Assembly: GCF_902167145.1 (NCBI RefSeq)
Contig: NC_050097.1
Location: 143,617,982 to 143,681,981, forward strand
DNA: 64,000 nucleotides
Direction of reading: 5' to 3'
From: Zea mays
Lineage: Eukaryota > Streptophyta > Magnoliopsida > Poales > Poaceae
Positions 12,762 through 24,949 of this stretch are shown piece after piece (the first letter of the stretch is position 1; each line of letters starts with the position of its first letter). The position numbers and the translations under genes were made by a program. The notes beneath the pieces were generated by a model. The model was given only the letters and a program-made list of their open reading frames with translations, was not told the origin of the DNA and did no database searches.

Positions 12762-15700
12762 CTAGCGTCCAAACTTGAATTTTTGAATTTCTAGAGGCAA
12801 CGGGAGGCACTTGTTCTTGCTATGGAAGGTGAGGTAATGTAGAGCCAGAGATCGTAGGTCACCAGAGTTTTCCTGCATAATACAGATTATCCCGAGGTGA
12901 ATAAGTTGTATCTGAAATGTTGAACGTATAAATACAAACAGCATAATCATAAAATGACTCACTCGTTTTATAAATTGCTTGATAGAACCATCTGTATGGT
13001 CATAGTACTGGATGTATCTCATGACAAAAAAGCCACAGTCATTAGAGCCAGCTATCATGGTGGGACACATAGGTGGCATGTCAATTGGGAAATTTCCAAA
13101 TTTTGGGATGCGTGAATTGGGCCGGACTTGTTGCAAAGATTTGTTCAATCTGTTCATTATAACCCTAGCCCATGGTAGTTTCCTGGTCCCTATGTCCTTT
13201 AGGGAGTAATGAAACATCTTCCATGAAGTACCACCCAACTCCGGACCATATGGATTTGAATCTAATATGTGAATACATCGTAACTGGATATTTATGACAT
13301 ACAATGTCCAATGTCCCATATGAAGAATAGGGACCATAATCTGTCAAATATCAGGAGTTATATAAACAGAATGATAACATTATTGTGAGGCAGAGCGATG
13401 AATATAATTGCATAACAGGAGAGCGTTGATACAAAGATAAATAAGTATACCGTTTTGTAGTCACCAAAATTGTCCAGTTGGGGCAGGGTCTTGTCCAGAT
13501 AAGCATCAAGGACAGTTTGATCAAAAATCTGAGGAGACTTACTGTACCGTTCATGCTCCTCAAAGTTGAGGAGAATCTGCATAATCATAATTACTGTGTC
13601 ATATAAAACTGTATGTAAACAATTGGAAAAATAAATAGGTATTAGTGAATTGTACATACACCAACATTGACATCCAGTACAAGTCTGTCTTTGTCGATGG
13701 ACGAGCAAATATTGTTTTTGTCATGGCGAAAACCCATGATGAAACACTGCATGAAAACAGTATCCAGACACATCCCATCTGCAAATGATTGTTGTATATC
13801 GAGACAATTTCCAATACATTCATCGAATTCTATGATATTCCTATATAATAATGAAAAAGGATATGTTATTCATTATATATGTAAGCAACAACCTACATGT
13901 TATTTTGACTTAATAGTTAAAGAAAAACCTGTTTGGGTCAGCTTTTGAGGAGCACAAAAAATCACGAAGCGACCGAGCACAGTCCAATTCTGTTAAAGGT
14001 GGCACAGAGTGGTCATGTGTAGTGTGCAAGCTATGTGTTTCCTCACCATCTGCAGCCTGAAACACAATGCAGGTATAGAGTATATTAAATTATGAATGAG
14101 TTATGAGAAGCAAGCATGCAATAAATGTATAACTGGATTACTTACATGACCACTAGGTGTCTGATCGAAAAGGGGGCCCGTGAAAGTAGGAGTGTCATGA
14201 GATGGACCAATGTCTCCTCCCTGACCCAAAGAAACAGTGATACTATGTGTTAAGCCTCAATCATGTGTCAATAAAATATAATCCATAATTGAGATAACAA
14301 TGGATAAAACAAAGCTGGAACATATACATGTTTTTGCGGTGTGGCGTCGAACATCGGCAAGTGGGAAGACGGAAATGAGCTCATAGGATTGCAGTCTGGT
14401 ACATGTCGATGAGACATGTTTGTGTCGCTCGGCATATTATTGCCAACATTAAAACAGAAATCCTGTATACATTATTATGGTTTTCTCTAATATTTTGGAT
14501 GAAAATGGTAAATTAACATGTAATGTAACCATAATCAGACTGCATAAAATACCTGGTCTTCAGCATTTGCGGTTATGTTCGTCTCCAAATCGTCAGGGCA
14601 GCCCTCAAATGCACGACGCATTTGTTGTTGCTTTTCGTGTATTTCTTCAAACTGGGTACCTGTCAACTCCGTATTGGGTTGTGAAGGCATAGTCATGTCC
14701 TGGGTATTCTGGGTACCCTCATGGGTCTGTTCCTCTGTAATTAAAAAGTTGTAGTATTCAAACAGCAAGAACTGGTAAATGCATAGAGTTAAGTACATGA
14801 ATTGAATAAATGACAATGAGTGAAGGTAACCTGACGACATATGCTGAGATATATCTGGAGGTTTATCTGTTTGAGGCGCTTCCGCAACATTGTCTGGGTC
14901 GCCAGACTCCGCGCGAAGGACATCATCAATTAACTCAGCAAATGTGTCCGCTAGTTCATACTGCTTCACAACCATCTTGGTAAGAGTACTTTTTATGACT
15001 GAACACGCTTTGCCAACTTCAGAATCATACTCAACAAACTTTTCAATGAATTTTGGTCGGTCACGTGGTTGGAGCTGCTTTATCTTACTTGAAAGCATAT
15101 CCTTGATCAAAGGGAGCTGGATATGAATAGTATGATGACCACAAGGATCGGGACGAGGGACATCAAAAATGTTTGTCCTGTCCCTATGCTGTGATGTAAA
15201 TAATGATAATGCATCATAATTAATTATTAGAAACATAAGGATATAATATTACATAAAACATCTTTAATGTACATATGGAATTTATGGACACATATGGGAT
15301 GTATGTTTTGACATAAACTGACCTCTGATTGAAACTGCACACTAGGGACAGCAGAATAGCAAGTTTCAGAAAAGCTTCGGAACTGAAAAAAACATTTGTA
15401 ATATAATTAAATACATGAAAGATAACCATAAATAAAGTGTGTCACCTACTGAGAAATGAAGTATATGGTGTCTACTACGAGTTTATTCATAATGGTACGA
15501 CAACTAATAGAGATACTACATGCATAAACATACACCTAAAAACAGCAACTGCATATTTATGCAGGGTAATGCATTCCTCTTATTTTATGTACAGATGACA
15601 TACCTCACAATGGCCAAAAGGTTCACCACTTTGGCGTGGCTTCCTCTTATCAGCTTTTGTCAGAGCTTGGATAATGTTTTTATCAAAGAATTTTATGCGG

Positions 15701-17141
15701 GGTGTGCCACGTTTATTGGGGGGGGCTGCAGCATCATGCAAGTGGTCCAAATAGTACAACTACAAAAAAACAATAACTAATTAATACTATCATGGATGGT
15801 AATTGAGCAAGTAAAATAGATTCAATTCGATATGTAAAAAATGAACAGTCCAATGTTATTTACTTACTAGTATGACAACTGAGCATCCATAAATCGTGGT
15901 GGACACATTAGAAGTGCTTCTTGTATGCCACTTTTGTGCAGCTTCACATAGGTCATTATAAATTAAGTGGCACCAGTCTATTTCGTGGAAACGGTCCATT
16001 TCTTCCGTCAATAACACTTCATGGTTGGATATGCCCCAGCTGGAAGTGGGGAACAACAATCTATTGAACAATATCAAAAAGAAGCATCTGATAGAGAGGT
16101 CATCATCATTTCCTTTTCTCAATCGGTCCTGAAGAGATGCAACAACAAACTCATCCTTGGACAATCCAAGTTCAGCCCTCAAGTTATTACCCGCCACTGC
16201 TTCATCGATTCCTAGTGGCTTACCACCGCCAGCATTCGGAAGGCCTAGTATAAGGTGGACAGTTTCTTTCGTAATTTTTAGTTCCTTGCCAACTCCAGGG
16301 CGAATAGTCATATCCTTGTGGTCCAACTTATCCATCAACCAACGAAGATGAGAACGGCTACCCAGTGCATCAAGTGTCATGTCAAGAATATTGGAAAATC
16401 CTTTTCTAGCAACGGCTTGTCGTTGCCTCTCATTCAATATCTTAATAGTTATAATCACATCCTGAGGGTTGCATCTAACATTGAGTTTCTGAAAATAATG
16501 TATGTTAAATGTTATGAAAACAATGAAATAAATGTGGCATTAGCTATAAAATTATAACTCATAATGTAAGGGATGCAACTAAAATAACATAATACCTAGT
16601 TAAATAAACTAAACTGCATTATCTGTAGACAATAAAAAAGTGTCCAAGTGTTGTAAAATAAATATGAAATTGTAAATGCAATTCAGAACTTGGAACATAA
16701 CGTGAAAATTCGACTAGATTCATCCTTACTGTATACTACTAAATAATATATAATATGTTGTATCAGGTCATAATTATTGAATACTAATTAGTATTTAATA
16801 TATATGAACTCATAAGTATAACATATAACCTGCCATGGAGTTTCTAATACTTTCGGCCTCTTTGTGCATGTCTTCCGTAAGATATTCATATGACTTCCAG
16901 CAGCATTACGCTTCTTTGTAGGTGTCATGAAGTCATCGTCGTCATTGCCAGATCCAGTTTGTTCATTGGCTTCATAAATAACAGATGGTTTCTCGACAGG
17001 TGCAGGACACTGATCAGAATGCTTTGTGTTTGGAGGAACTCCAATAGAGGCCGGCCGTGGTATCTCAACACTAAAGAATTCTTGGCTTGACTCAATTGTT
17101 ATGCGTTTGGGATTAGCGGGAGGACGATCAACGGACTTCAT
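12762..17141 (-). CDS. Ulp1-like (C48) cysteine protease carried by MULE-A (13 exons, 940 aa)
   Basis: A predicted SUMO/ubiquitin-like-protein protease; its role in transposition is unknown. Minus-strand exons inferred from GT-AG borders with unbroken phase: 17141-16830, 16488-15868, 15759-15604, 15382-15323, 15188-14831, 14734-14553, 14462-14328, 14220-14146, 14056-13929, 13840-13660, 13576-13451, 13340-12963, 12872-12762. The C-terminal catalytic domain has H788 (MGHWTLYVI), D805 (HILDSNP) and C880 (SNDCGFF). The N-terminal exon 2 (KELKITKETVHLILGLPN) resembles the helical region found before Ulp1 domains in plant transposon proteins. The centre is acidic and low-complexity. Odd point: the glutamine usual about six residues before the catalytic Cys is not seen (PTMIAGSNDC), so activity is uncertain. 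It is convergent with the transposase gene, 822 bp away, and is the hallmark of Kaonashi-like MULEs. Confidence 0.85.
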
Positions 17142-18442
17142 TTTCTGGGGTAGAACAAACTAAGTAAATGAAAAAGAACATCAGGAAATAATACTATACC
17201 ATACATAATAATGGAATAAAAAATAACATTATGAAACTGATGGGGTATGTATAGTGTGTGTATTGTGCATAACAACATATGTAGACAACGTAACTGAGAA
17301 GAAGGAATGCATAACAACAGATATGTGAAAACTCATATTTAAATAAAACAGTACATAGTGTGCATAAATACATTATGCAATATAATTAATAAAAATATGT
17401 GTATTATAAGTATCAGAAACAACACTAATCTATTGATTGCTATTGTAAAAAAAATAAATTGTGTTCATAAACAACACTCAGTACCTATATAAAAATGAAC
17501 AGATTGTAACAAATATGCAATTGAAAAAATTGGAAGGCATTATCGGATACTACATATACTGAGGCGATTCAATTAATTTCGAATCAATTGAAGGGATGTA
17601 GAAGGGGCGGGGCGAAACTGATGGACATTAGCGAGTGAAATATGTAAAAGAATGGGGGAACTCGAAAAAATGAGAGGGGCAACGAACCAGGGAAGGAGGA
17701 CGACGGCGGTGAATCGATGAACAGCGGAGATTACGGCGGTGGAAGAGGTGGGGGGCGGTGTCGTCGATGGCGATCGCAGGAGCGAATGACGGCGACGGGG
17801 AGGAACTGATTTTTTTAGGGTTTGTGTCTGTTGTCTGTTGTGGGTGGACCCGAGCTGAATTATTAGCTCGGTCGGCCCGCGGGGGAGCGGCGAGGGACTG
17901 TGGGTCCACTAGTCAGCGCACAGTCGGGTGAAGGTTTGGTAACTGCATGATCATAAGAAGCATAAATATCTGTGCAAAGTATCGTAAACAGTTTACAAAA
18001 AAATAATTAATCAAGACCCACGGCAAAGTGCGTAATATAATAAATCCCAAAATGATATGTAGTTGTCAACATCGAAGTATACAATCATAAATCCCAAATA
18101 CTACACCACACCCGACCAAGCCGCATCGACATGTAAATTTATGAAACGGTTGGAGTCATAATATGCAAGTATAAACGCGGCCAACTACATCGCGGGTCGT
18201 GACCACGAAGCCGGAATACCCGCGCGGAGCATGCGCACACACCGTGTCAGTTACTTGTTTATGCATACGTAATTTGAATGAAACGGATGCATAAATGGTA
18301 ATAGGGGGTGCGCACGTACGCCCCACCTTCAATCGGTGCATGTGCGCGGTACTCGGACCACCTGCCACGTCGACCCGCGCCCGGCACAACTAAACTGGCA
18401 GGGGCTCCCTGCATTAATGGAAGCCCAGGGCTCCTAATACTA

Positions 18443-18446
<4 letters not shown>
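17142..18446. other. MULE-A right arm and 5' flank of the Ulp1-like gene
   Basis: A/T-rich sequence up to 17600, then a GC-rich stretch (17600-17935) that could be the transcribed leader or promoter-proximal DNA of the minus-strand gene. The terminal arm follows (18230-18446). The arm repeats the left-arm boxes in inverted order: CCACGTCGACCCGC at 18365-18378 and a CACC...CGATTGAAGG-type box near 18335. An internal 45-bp block (about 18259-18303) lies in the same orientation as in the left arm. No separate gene is seen. Confidence 0.65.

Positions 18447-18496
<50 letters not shown>
18447..18496. repeat. (TA)n microsatellite, right flank of MULE-A
   Basis: A 50-bp uninterrupted TA run directly after the MULE-A terminus. 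It is the presumed other half of the tract at 7316-7519. Confidence 0.95.
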
Positions 18497-18497
<1 letters not shown>

Positions 18498-18784
18498 TCT
18501 TTCGAATATTTTAAACAATGTATTTTTCAAACTAAAATACGTATAACAAATTAGTGAAAAATACTTACATACAAAAATTAAAATAAGACGTTGCTGGAAA
18601 TAGGATCAGAAGAAGATACCTTATATTAGACACACCGTATGTAACTCTAGTAGTCTATTCAGTTGCTAGCTAGCTAGCTTCTCACGAGGTTTGACAATAG
18701 TGCTAATGAGCCGTCGTGGGGGAGGAAATCGTATCGTTTTTTTTTTTTTTTTTGTCTAGATCGAGTGGCCTGACCAGCTGATCC

Positions 18785-20987
18785 ATGGAAGCTGCCATGG
18801 AAAGAATCGTGTACGACGTAGTAGAAGGAGACTACGGTGAATTCATCAAGGTGCTCCGCAGGGTGCTCGCCGAGTACGAACCCGCCGGCGACCGGCAGAG
18901 CGTGCTGGACTACCAGCACGCGCCCCACCCCGTGCTGCCACGGCAACGCAGCCCTCGCCGCCCGGCGCGGTGGATCCTCATCACCCTGCGGGTCCGCGAC
19001 GAGGGCCACGAGACCACGCTGGCGGTCCGCGACGACAACGTCTACCTCATCGGCTTCAGTAACCGGCGGGGGAAGTGGTTCGAATTCGGCTTCGGCGGCG
19101 GCGACGGCGGCTGCAGGAGCGCGCAGGTGCTCCCGGCGGATTGGAGCTCCACCTTCCTGGAGTGCGACGTCGGCTACGGGGGCATGATGGTCGGCGGCGC
19201 CATGAGGCTGGTGGGTCTGGGGCTCGGCATGTGCTTCGCCAGAGACGCCGTGCGCCGGCTCTCGTCCTACGAGCAGGAACCAGGCGTCCAAGTGGACGAC
19301 CGGACCAAGCGGCACCTGGCGCGGCTCATCGTCATGGTCTGCGAGGCTGCCAGGATGATCCCGCACTGCGAGACGGTGCTCGACGACTGGGACCGCAGCT
19401 CGGCCGCCATCACCGAGCGGCAGGTGCACTTGCTGTGGAACTGGGGGCGCATGTCGCACGCCGTGCTGATCTGGGACTGGTGGAGCAGGCACGGGAGCTG
19501 GAACGGGATACCTCCGCCGTGGCCCCCTGAGCTGCTAGCTCCGCAAGTTGATGTCAGGAACGTGGGACAGGCGCTGCAGATAGTGCAGCTGCTGCTTAAC
19601 TGGTCGGAGGCGGGGCCGACGGCACTACCGTCGTGGCAGCCGCCGCCACCACCTCAGGAAACGGCGGGAGAGGGTGACGACAGCAGCGACAACTTGGGGC
19701 GCTACTGGAACGGCGGTGCCACCATCCCCCACGTCCTCGGCCAACAAGCCGGCCAATGCAGGCTGGAGATCTTCGGCGTGCGCGCTGGTTTCTACATGCG
19801 CGGCGCCGCCACCATCTCGGTCTTTGACGGGAAGCGCGGCCAGGTCATCTACAGTAATAACGACGACGACAAGCTGGACGGCGACGATGACATTGCTGGT
19901 CGAAGAAGAACCATGCTGGGCTCACTGGATCACGAGAATGGTGACTGTGACAGCCACCATGGACGACATTTCAGCGAGTGGAGGATGTTCGCCCAACTGC
20001 GCTCCTTCTACAATCGGGCTGGAGTTGGATTTGGTGGCTGGTGGAACCGCCACAGCGAGACGAAGACCATCGTCACCAGCAAGCGGGAGAACGGGTCGAC
20101 GACGCTGGTGAGCTCTCTCATCTGTATTCTACACTAAATTATGAATTACTCTTGCATTGTCCGTCTGTCATCTGAAAATTTATCTCTCGCTGTATCGGCG
20201 TCTGAATGGTTGGTGGTTTTCTCACAAGGTCCAATTCGACCAGGGGCATGATCTGGTGCTGACTGGACCCTACAGGGCCATCTCTGCGTACGGGAGCGTC
20301 TCCGTTGAAATCGACAGCTCCACCACGACAGACTCCTCCAACTCCTACATTGAACTTGGCATCTCCACTGCAGAGATAGACTACGTCAGAATCGACGTCT
20401 CCAAGAAAGATACCCGCCGCAGCAGCGACGACGACGGCAGGACAACGACGACGCTGCTCTGGGATTGCTACAACGAGGAAGGCGACGACGTAGCGTACGA
20501 CACGGTGTTGACGCGGACCATCAGCACCAGCCATGGGCCCGTTGACGTGACCTACGCGGTGCTGAGCAACGCGGTCGAAGCCACCGTGCAGGTCAGGCTC
20601 ATCCTGCTCGCCGGCCAAGGCGACGGCATCATCCTCGTCCATGGCAGGATCACCGCTGGCTACCAAGATCTCCGTGCCCGGAGCGTGCTCTTCTGCCAGG
20701 ACGCGGAGGAGAAAGTGGCTGTCGTCACCGGCGGCGACGGCTCCCACGTCGTCCCCCTGTCGCGGTCCGTCGTTGCGGTGCCACTCACCTCGCTGCTCCT
20801 CATAGAGGCCGCCCTGCACACCTCGGTCGCTTCTTCTAACCACACGGCGAAGGCCGAGGGTCATCCCCTCCCTGAACCCATCGTTGCTCGTTTCCGCCCC
20901 GAACCCGCCGGACAGGATGAGGTGCAGCGGTTCGGCATCGACGGCGGCCACGTCGAAATCAAGGTCATCTGGGCTTTGGACTTCTGA
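18785..20987 (+). CDS. Ribosome-inactivating-protein domain fused to a DUF6598-like domain (693 aa)
   Basis: The likely host gene. Two exons, 18785-20107 and 20229-20987, with a 121-bp GT-AG intron in phase 0. Residues about 5-260 form a RIP A-chain fold, the family that removes one adenine from the 28S rRNA sarcin-ricin loop. Visible family residues are Y87 (VYLIGF), E187 and R190 (CEAARM), and W220 (NWGRMSHAV); Y131 may be the second active-site tyrosine. A proline-rich linker (about 288-300) leads to a DUF6598-like half (about 325-693; CRLEIFGVRAG, LTGPYRAI, VEATVQVRLIL). No signal peptide is seen, suggesting a cytosolic product. Grass genomes are known to carry chimeric RIPs with an extra C-terminal domain. 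Exon 1 is GC-rich, typical of grass genes. The frame is intact; whether the enzyme is active cannot be judged. A second ATG four codons downstream is an alternative start. Confidence 0.85.
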
Positions 20988-21095
20988 CCCTAACGGATCA
21001 ATTTACTTCTCTACATGTATTTCTATACGCCAATTGGTTAATTAGCAGGGGGTATTCCAGAATATAGCCATTTATTTGATTGCACTGGTGGACTG
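20988..21095. other. 3' flank of the RIP-like gene
   Basis: A/T-rich sequence after the stop codon at 20985-20987, up to the Stowaway-like element. I see no distinctive terminator motif. Confidence 0.4.
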
Positions 21096-21769
21096 CTCCC
21101 TCCATTTGAAAATATATGTACGTTCTCAGTTAAATTAATCGTCTCCAAACTTAACAAAGTTTGAAGGAAACAATCCACAAATAGCATACTAATTTCGTAC
21201 AAACTCTTAGGAGACAAGTTTTAGATATGTTATTTTCTTCATCCCGAATTGATGATAAGCAATGTTTTTTTATAAAAAACATATTAAATAGATTTTGGCC
21301 ATTAGTTTCTCCTACATAACATGTTGTCATTTACGAAAGTAAATACTATTTCAAATGTGTTTTGAGTACAGATCTGTATATTAAAGTAATTTATGTCCTA
21401 AGAACATCTCCAAGAGACTCCTCATTTTTAGCTATATATTTGACTATCTATTTAACTTTTCATAAAGATTACACTCTATATGTAGCATATCACTCTAACA
21501 AACTATCTATCTAGTTTGGCTAGTCAGGTGACTAGCCAAATTTGGCTAGTGAGAGAGTCATTTGAAGAGTCGCATAGCTTGGCGAGTCAGATAGCTAATC
21601 TGTTGGAGAGTTATTTTGCTATTGAGTAGCCAAAATTTGGCTTAGCAAGTTATTTAACTAGTCTTTTGGAGATGCTTTAAGCATGTACGTACAAAGTTTG
21701 ACAAGCTATTGGCCAGATGTTGTAATTTTTTTTCTTTACAAAATACGCCTGTCATAATGGAACTGGGAG
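21096..21769. mobile_element. Stowaway-like (Tc1/mariner) MITE, interrupted
   Basis: Ends CTCCCTCCATTTGAAAATAT on the left and, reversed, CTCCCAGTTCCATTATGACA on the right, the usual grass Stowaway terminus. A TA follows the right end (21770-21771). The left flank reads TG where TA is expected, one change. The length is inflated by an inserted MITE at 21402-21677. Confidence 0.65.
21402..21677. mobile_element. Tourist-like (PIF/Harbinger) MITE nested in the Stowaway-like element
   Basis: A 276-bp element with inverted ends GAACATCTCCAAGAGACT and AAGCATCTCCAAAAGACT, flanked by TAA at 21399-21401 and 21678-21680. The interior has TTTGGCTAGTCA / TGACTAGCCAAA inverted segments that could fold. 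Confidence 0.75.
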
Positions 21770-21973
21770 TAATGCTTAATACCTACAACTGATAAAACTA
21801 CCTATATTAATTTGCGTTCTTCCACTTCATTTATTTTCTAACACAACAATATCTATATCAAGATGTATAAACTTATATATTGTTGACCTATATTTTTTTC
21901 ACTCATACCCATAGTTTTTCCCATTTGTATGACACCTCCGTGAATCATCAACATGCATTTACTTTAAACCTTA

Positions 21974-22170
21974 GATGTTGTTTGGTTCACGAAATATAAC
22001 ATAAATGGTAATACAAATAATAATTCACACTCGAGTATCGATGATATCAAATTTAAATAGACTGGTATCAATTTTTAATGTGATATCTGATTACGGTTGG
22101 ACTTAAACAAATATTATTAAATATTATCAGTTATCTGTTACGTTACAAATATGTAAACCAAACGGTTATA
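21974..22170. mobile_element. Possible MITE with TGTTTGGTT ends
   Basis: TTGTTTGGTTCACGAAAT on the left is mirrored by ATATGTAAACCAAACGG on the right over about 195 A/T-rich bases. Such ends are common in maize hAT- or PIF-type MITEs. I could not settle the target-site duplication. Confidence 0.45.
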
Positions 22171-22356
22171 GTAGTTGGGAGGACCGTCCAAGGCTCCAAT
22201 ATAATTGACCATACTAAATTTACTTGTCGTTATGTTCTGACCAATATTCAATTTAACGTGATTGACCCGACTCTCAGTGGAATCGCACCATACGTGTTAT
22301 CCACTATGCGCATCGAATCCATTGCATGGAAGAAGCGAACGTAGCTCTCATTATCT

Positions 22357-22472
<116 letters not shown>

Positions 22473-22551
22473 GAGTCCTGAACTTTCAATAACTAGAGGA
22501 AGCCCAGGTCGGACGGTATAATCCGGTCGAGTCGGACCACATTCGGACGTC

Positions 22552-22558
22552 TATAAAA
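22552..22558 (+). promoter_or_regulatory. TATA box candidate in MULE-C
   Basis: TATAAAA about 80 bp inside the left end and about 50 bp upstream of the GC-rich block. MULE-D has the same arrangement at 24920. Confidence 0.45.
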
Positions 22559-22604
22559 CAGGACCCCGAGTGCTATGGTTCAGTTTTTTACGCTCCACCC
22601 CGAT

Positions 22605-22985
22605 TCATTAGCGACGCCGCGTGCGACGACGGCGGTTGCCCCAGTGCGTGCGCGGCAGTGGACCCTTAGCCGGTGGCCGCAACTCCATGACCTCGACGCA
22701 CGGTGGCGGAGGTTCCTCGATCCGGAGTAGTGGCGTCGGTTCCCAGGTCGGTGGCGACGGCTCCCTTATCCAGAGGGCGAGCGACAGCGGGGCCCTTATG
22801 CAGGCAAGCGGCGGCGTCCCCGAGGTCCCGAGGAGGCGGCACTTCCAAGGCCGGCGAGCAAGCGACGCCCGTCGACGTGCGAGTAGCGACGGCGACGCAT
22901 GAGACGCGATGTTCGAGCGAGCGGCGTCACGGAAGGCCCGAGATGCGCGCAGCGATGATCGCGCGTGACATCCTCTGATCCGGCG
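22605..22985. other. GC-rich block of MULE-C, unassigned
   Basis: Both strands carry open frames (for example 22621-22902 plus and 22988-22608 minus), as expected for GC-rich DNA, and none resembles a protein I know. It may be a captured gene fragment or an untranslated first exon. MULE-D has a GC-rich block in the corresponding place. Confidence 0.4.
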
Positions 22986-23089
22986 CAATTTTCTTTTCGA
23001 TTATTATGTTTTATGCCTACCACATGTATTATTTACGCCAAAAACTGTACAATTTTATGCTTAAACACGGAGTTCGTATATCAGTTTAC

Positions 23090-24500
23090 TGCATGCATAT
23101 TAGAAAGGCAATTTCTTGATTTATGCTGTTCGTAATTTGCGCGCATGCAATGAAAACTCTCACGATTTTTGTCATAATTTTTGGATCTGTATAAAAATAG
23201 AAACCGCATGCATGCGACTGCCATGTTTTCGGATCTGTCATAAAAATAGGATAGTAATAACAACCTACTAGAGCTTTCAACCTCTCACATTGACTCAGTA
23301 TTTACGCTTATAATTGAAGGATTTTATGCTCAAAACTTAAGGTTTTTACGCTCCACCCGGAGATGCGTCCACTAGTGAACAACATGCCAGATTTTTTACG
23401 CAGTGTAACGAATTGCATAAATACCTACACCGTGTAGTATAATTTGTATCAGTATATATCATCAACTAGTTCTAATGCGTTTAGCTGCATGGCTGTTGGA
23501 GGGATCTTATATTTACGAAGAAAATAAAACATTAAATACGATTTTTTGTTTCTATGCATGCAATTCATTTTCTTTCATTGCATATTCTTTTTATCATAAA
23601 TTCGTGTGCATGCAGTTGGTAACATATTTTTACGCAGTATACCGAATTGCATAATTATCTATACAGTGTGGCATATTTAGTATCAGTATATATCATAAAA
23701 TGGTCATTACGAGTCTAGATGCATGGCTATTGCAGCGATCCTAAATTTATGGAGGAAATAAAACATTTAAAATAGAAACCGCCACACATATCTTTCCTAA
23801 ATTTACGCGCATGCAAGAGAACGTGTTTGACTCATGCATGCATTTTGCCATAATTTTTGGATCTGTATAGCCGCATGCATGCGGCAGCCATGTTTTCGAA
23901 TCTGCCATAAAAATAGGATCGTAATAACAACCTACTAGAGCTATCAACCTCTCACATTGGCTCGGTATTTACGCTTATAATTGAAGGATTTTATGCTCAA
24001 AACTTAAGGTTATTACGCTCCAACCCGGATATGCGTCCACCAGTAAACAACATGACATATTTATAAATAGCTACACCATGTAGTATAATTTTGTATCAAT
24101 ATATATCATAAACTAGATCTAATGTGTTTAGCTGCATGGCTGTTGGAGGGATCCTATATTTATGAAGGAAATAAAACATTAAATACGATTTTTTGTTTCT
24201 ATGCGTGTAATTCATTTCCTTTCATTGCACATTATTTTCATCATCAATTCGTATGCATGCAGTTGGTAACAGATTTTTACGCAGTATACCGAATTGCATA
24301 ATTATCTACACAGGGTAGCATATTTAGTAGCAGTATATATCATAAAATGGTCCTTACGAGTCTAATTGCATGGCTGTTGCAGCGATCCTCAATTTATGGA
24401 GGAAATAAAGCATTTAAAAATAAAAACCGCCACACATATCTTTCCTAAATTTATGTGCATGCAAGGGGATGTGTTTGACTCATGCATGCATTCCTTTTTT
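23090..24500. repeat. Tandem duplication (about 650-670 bp period) in MULE-C
   Basis: CCTCTCACATTG occurs at 23281 and 23948 (period 667), each followed by GTATTTACGCTTATAATTGA and then ATGCTCAAAACTTAAGGT. GCATGGCT(A/G)TTGCAGCGATC occurs at 23721 and 24368 (period 647). The two units are clearly related but diverged, so the duplication is not recent. Confidence 0.8.
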
Positions 24501-24635
24501 ACATGCACAAATGTGCGCGCAGGTGGTGCAATCGACAGCCTGGTCCAGTCGGTGCGCTGGGTTGAACCAGGTTGCAGGGATGATCGACCTGGGTTTCCTT
24601 TAACTATTGGAAGCCCAGGGCTCCTATTATACCGA

Positions 24636-24637
<2 letters not shown>

Positions 24638-24702
<65 letters not shown>
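24638..24702. repeat. (TA)n microsatellite between MULE-C and MULE-D
   Basis: About 65 bp of TA shared as the flank of both elements. It suggests that two insertions occurred in one TA tract. Confidence 0.95.
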
Positions 24703-24705
<3 letters not shown>

Positions 24706-24919
24706 TATGTATTTAGAGCCCTAGGCTCTATTTAACTATAGGAAGCCCCGACCACCTACCGACCAAGTGCGCGACCGCACCGGACCCTTTTTGGCTTATT
24801 GTACCTAACTGCTTACGCCAAAATATAATACGAGTTATGCTGATGTGTGTATCAGTTTATGCAAATATAGTCTGCGCATATTACGTGCATCGGGCCCACG
24901 ATCCGGCCCACGCCACCAC

Positions 24920-24926
24920 TATAAAA
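24920..24926 (+). promoter_or_regulatory. TATA box candidate in MULE-D
   Basis: TATAAAA in ACCACTATAAAAACACCCC, followed about 25 bp on by the GC-rich block. The order matches MULE-C. Confidence 0.45.
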
Positions 24927-24949
24927 ACACCCCCACGCCGCCAGGAATT

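Noticed and set aside
18674..19492. Long minus-strand frame opposite the RIP-like exon
   Set aside because: Shadow of the GC-rich plus-strand exon, which has a recognisable domain and intron.
22608..22988. Arg-rich frames on both strands in MULE-C
   Set aside because: GC-rich composition opens all frames; no protein similarity recognised, so listed only as a GC-rich block.
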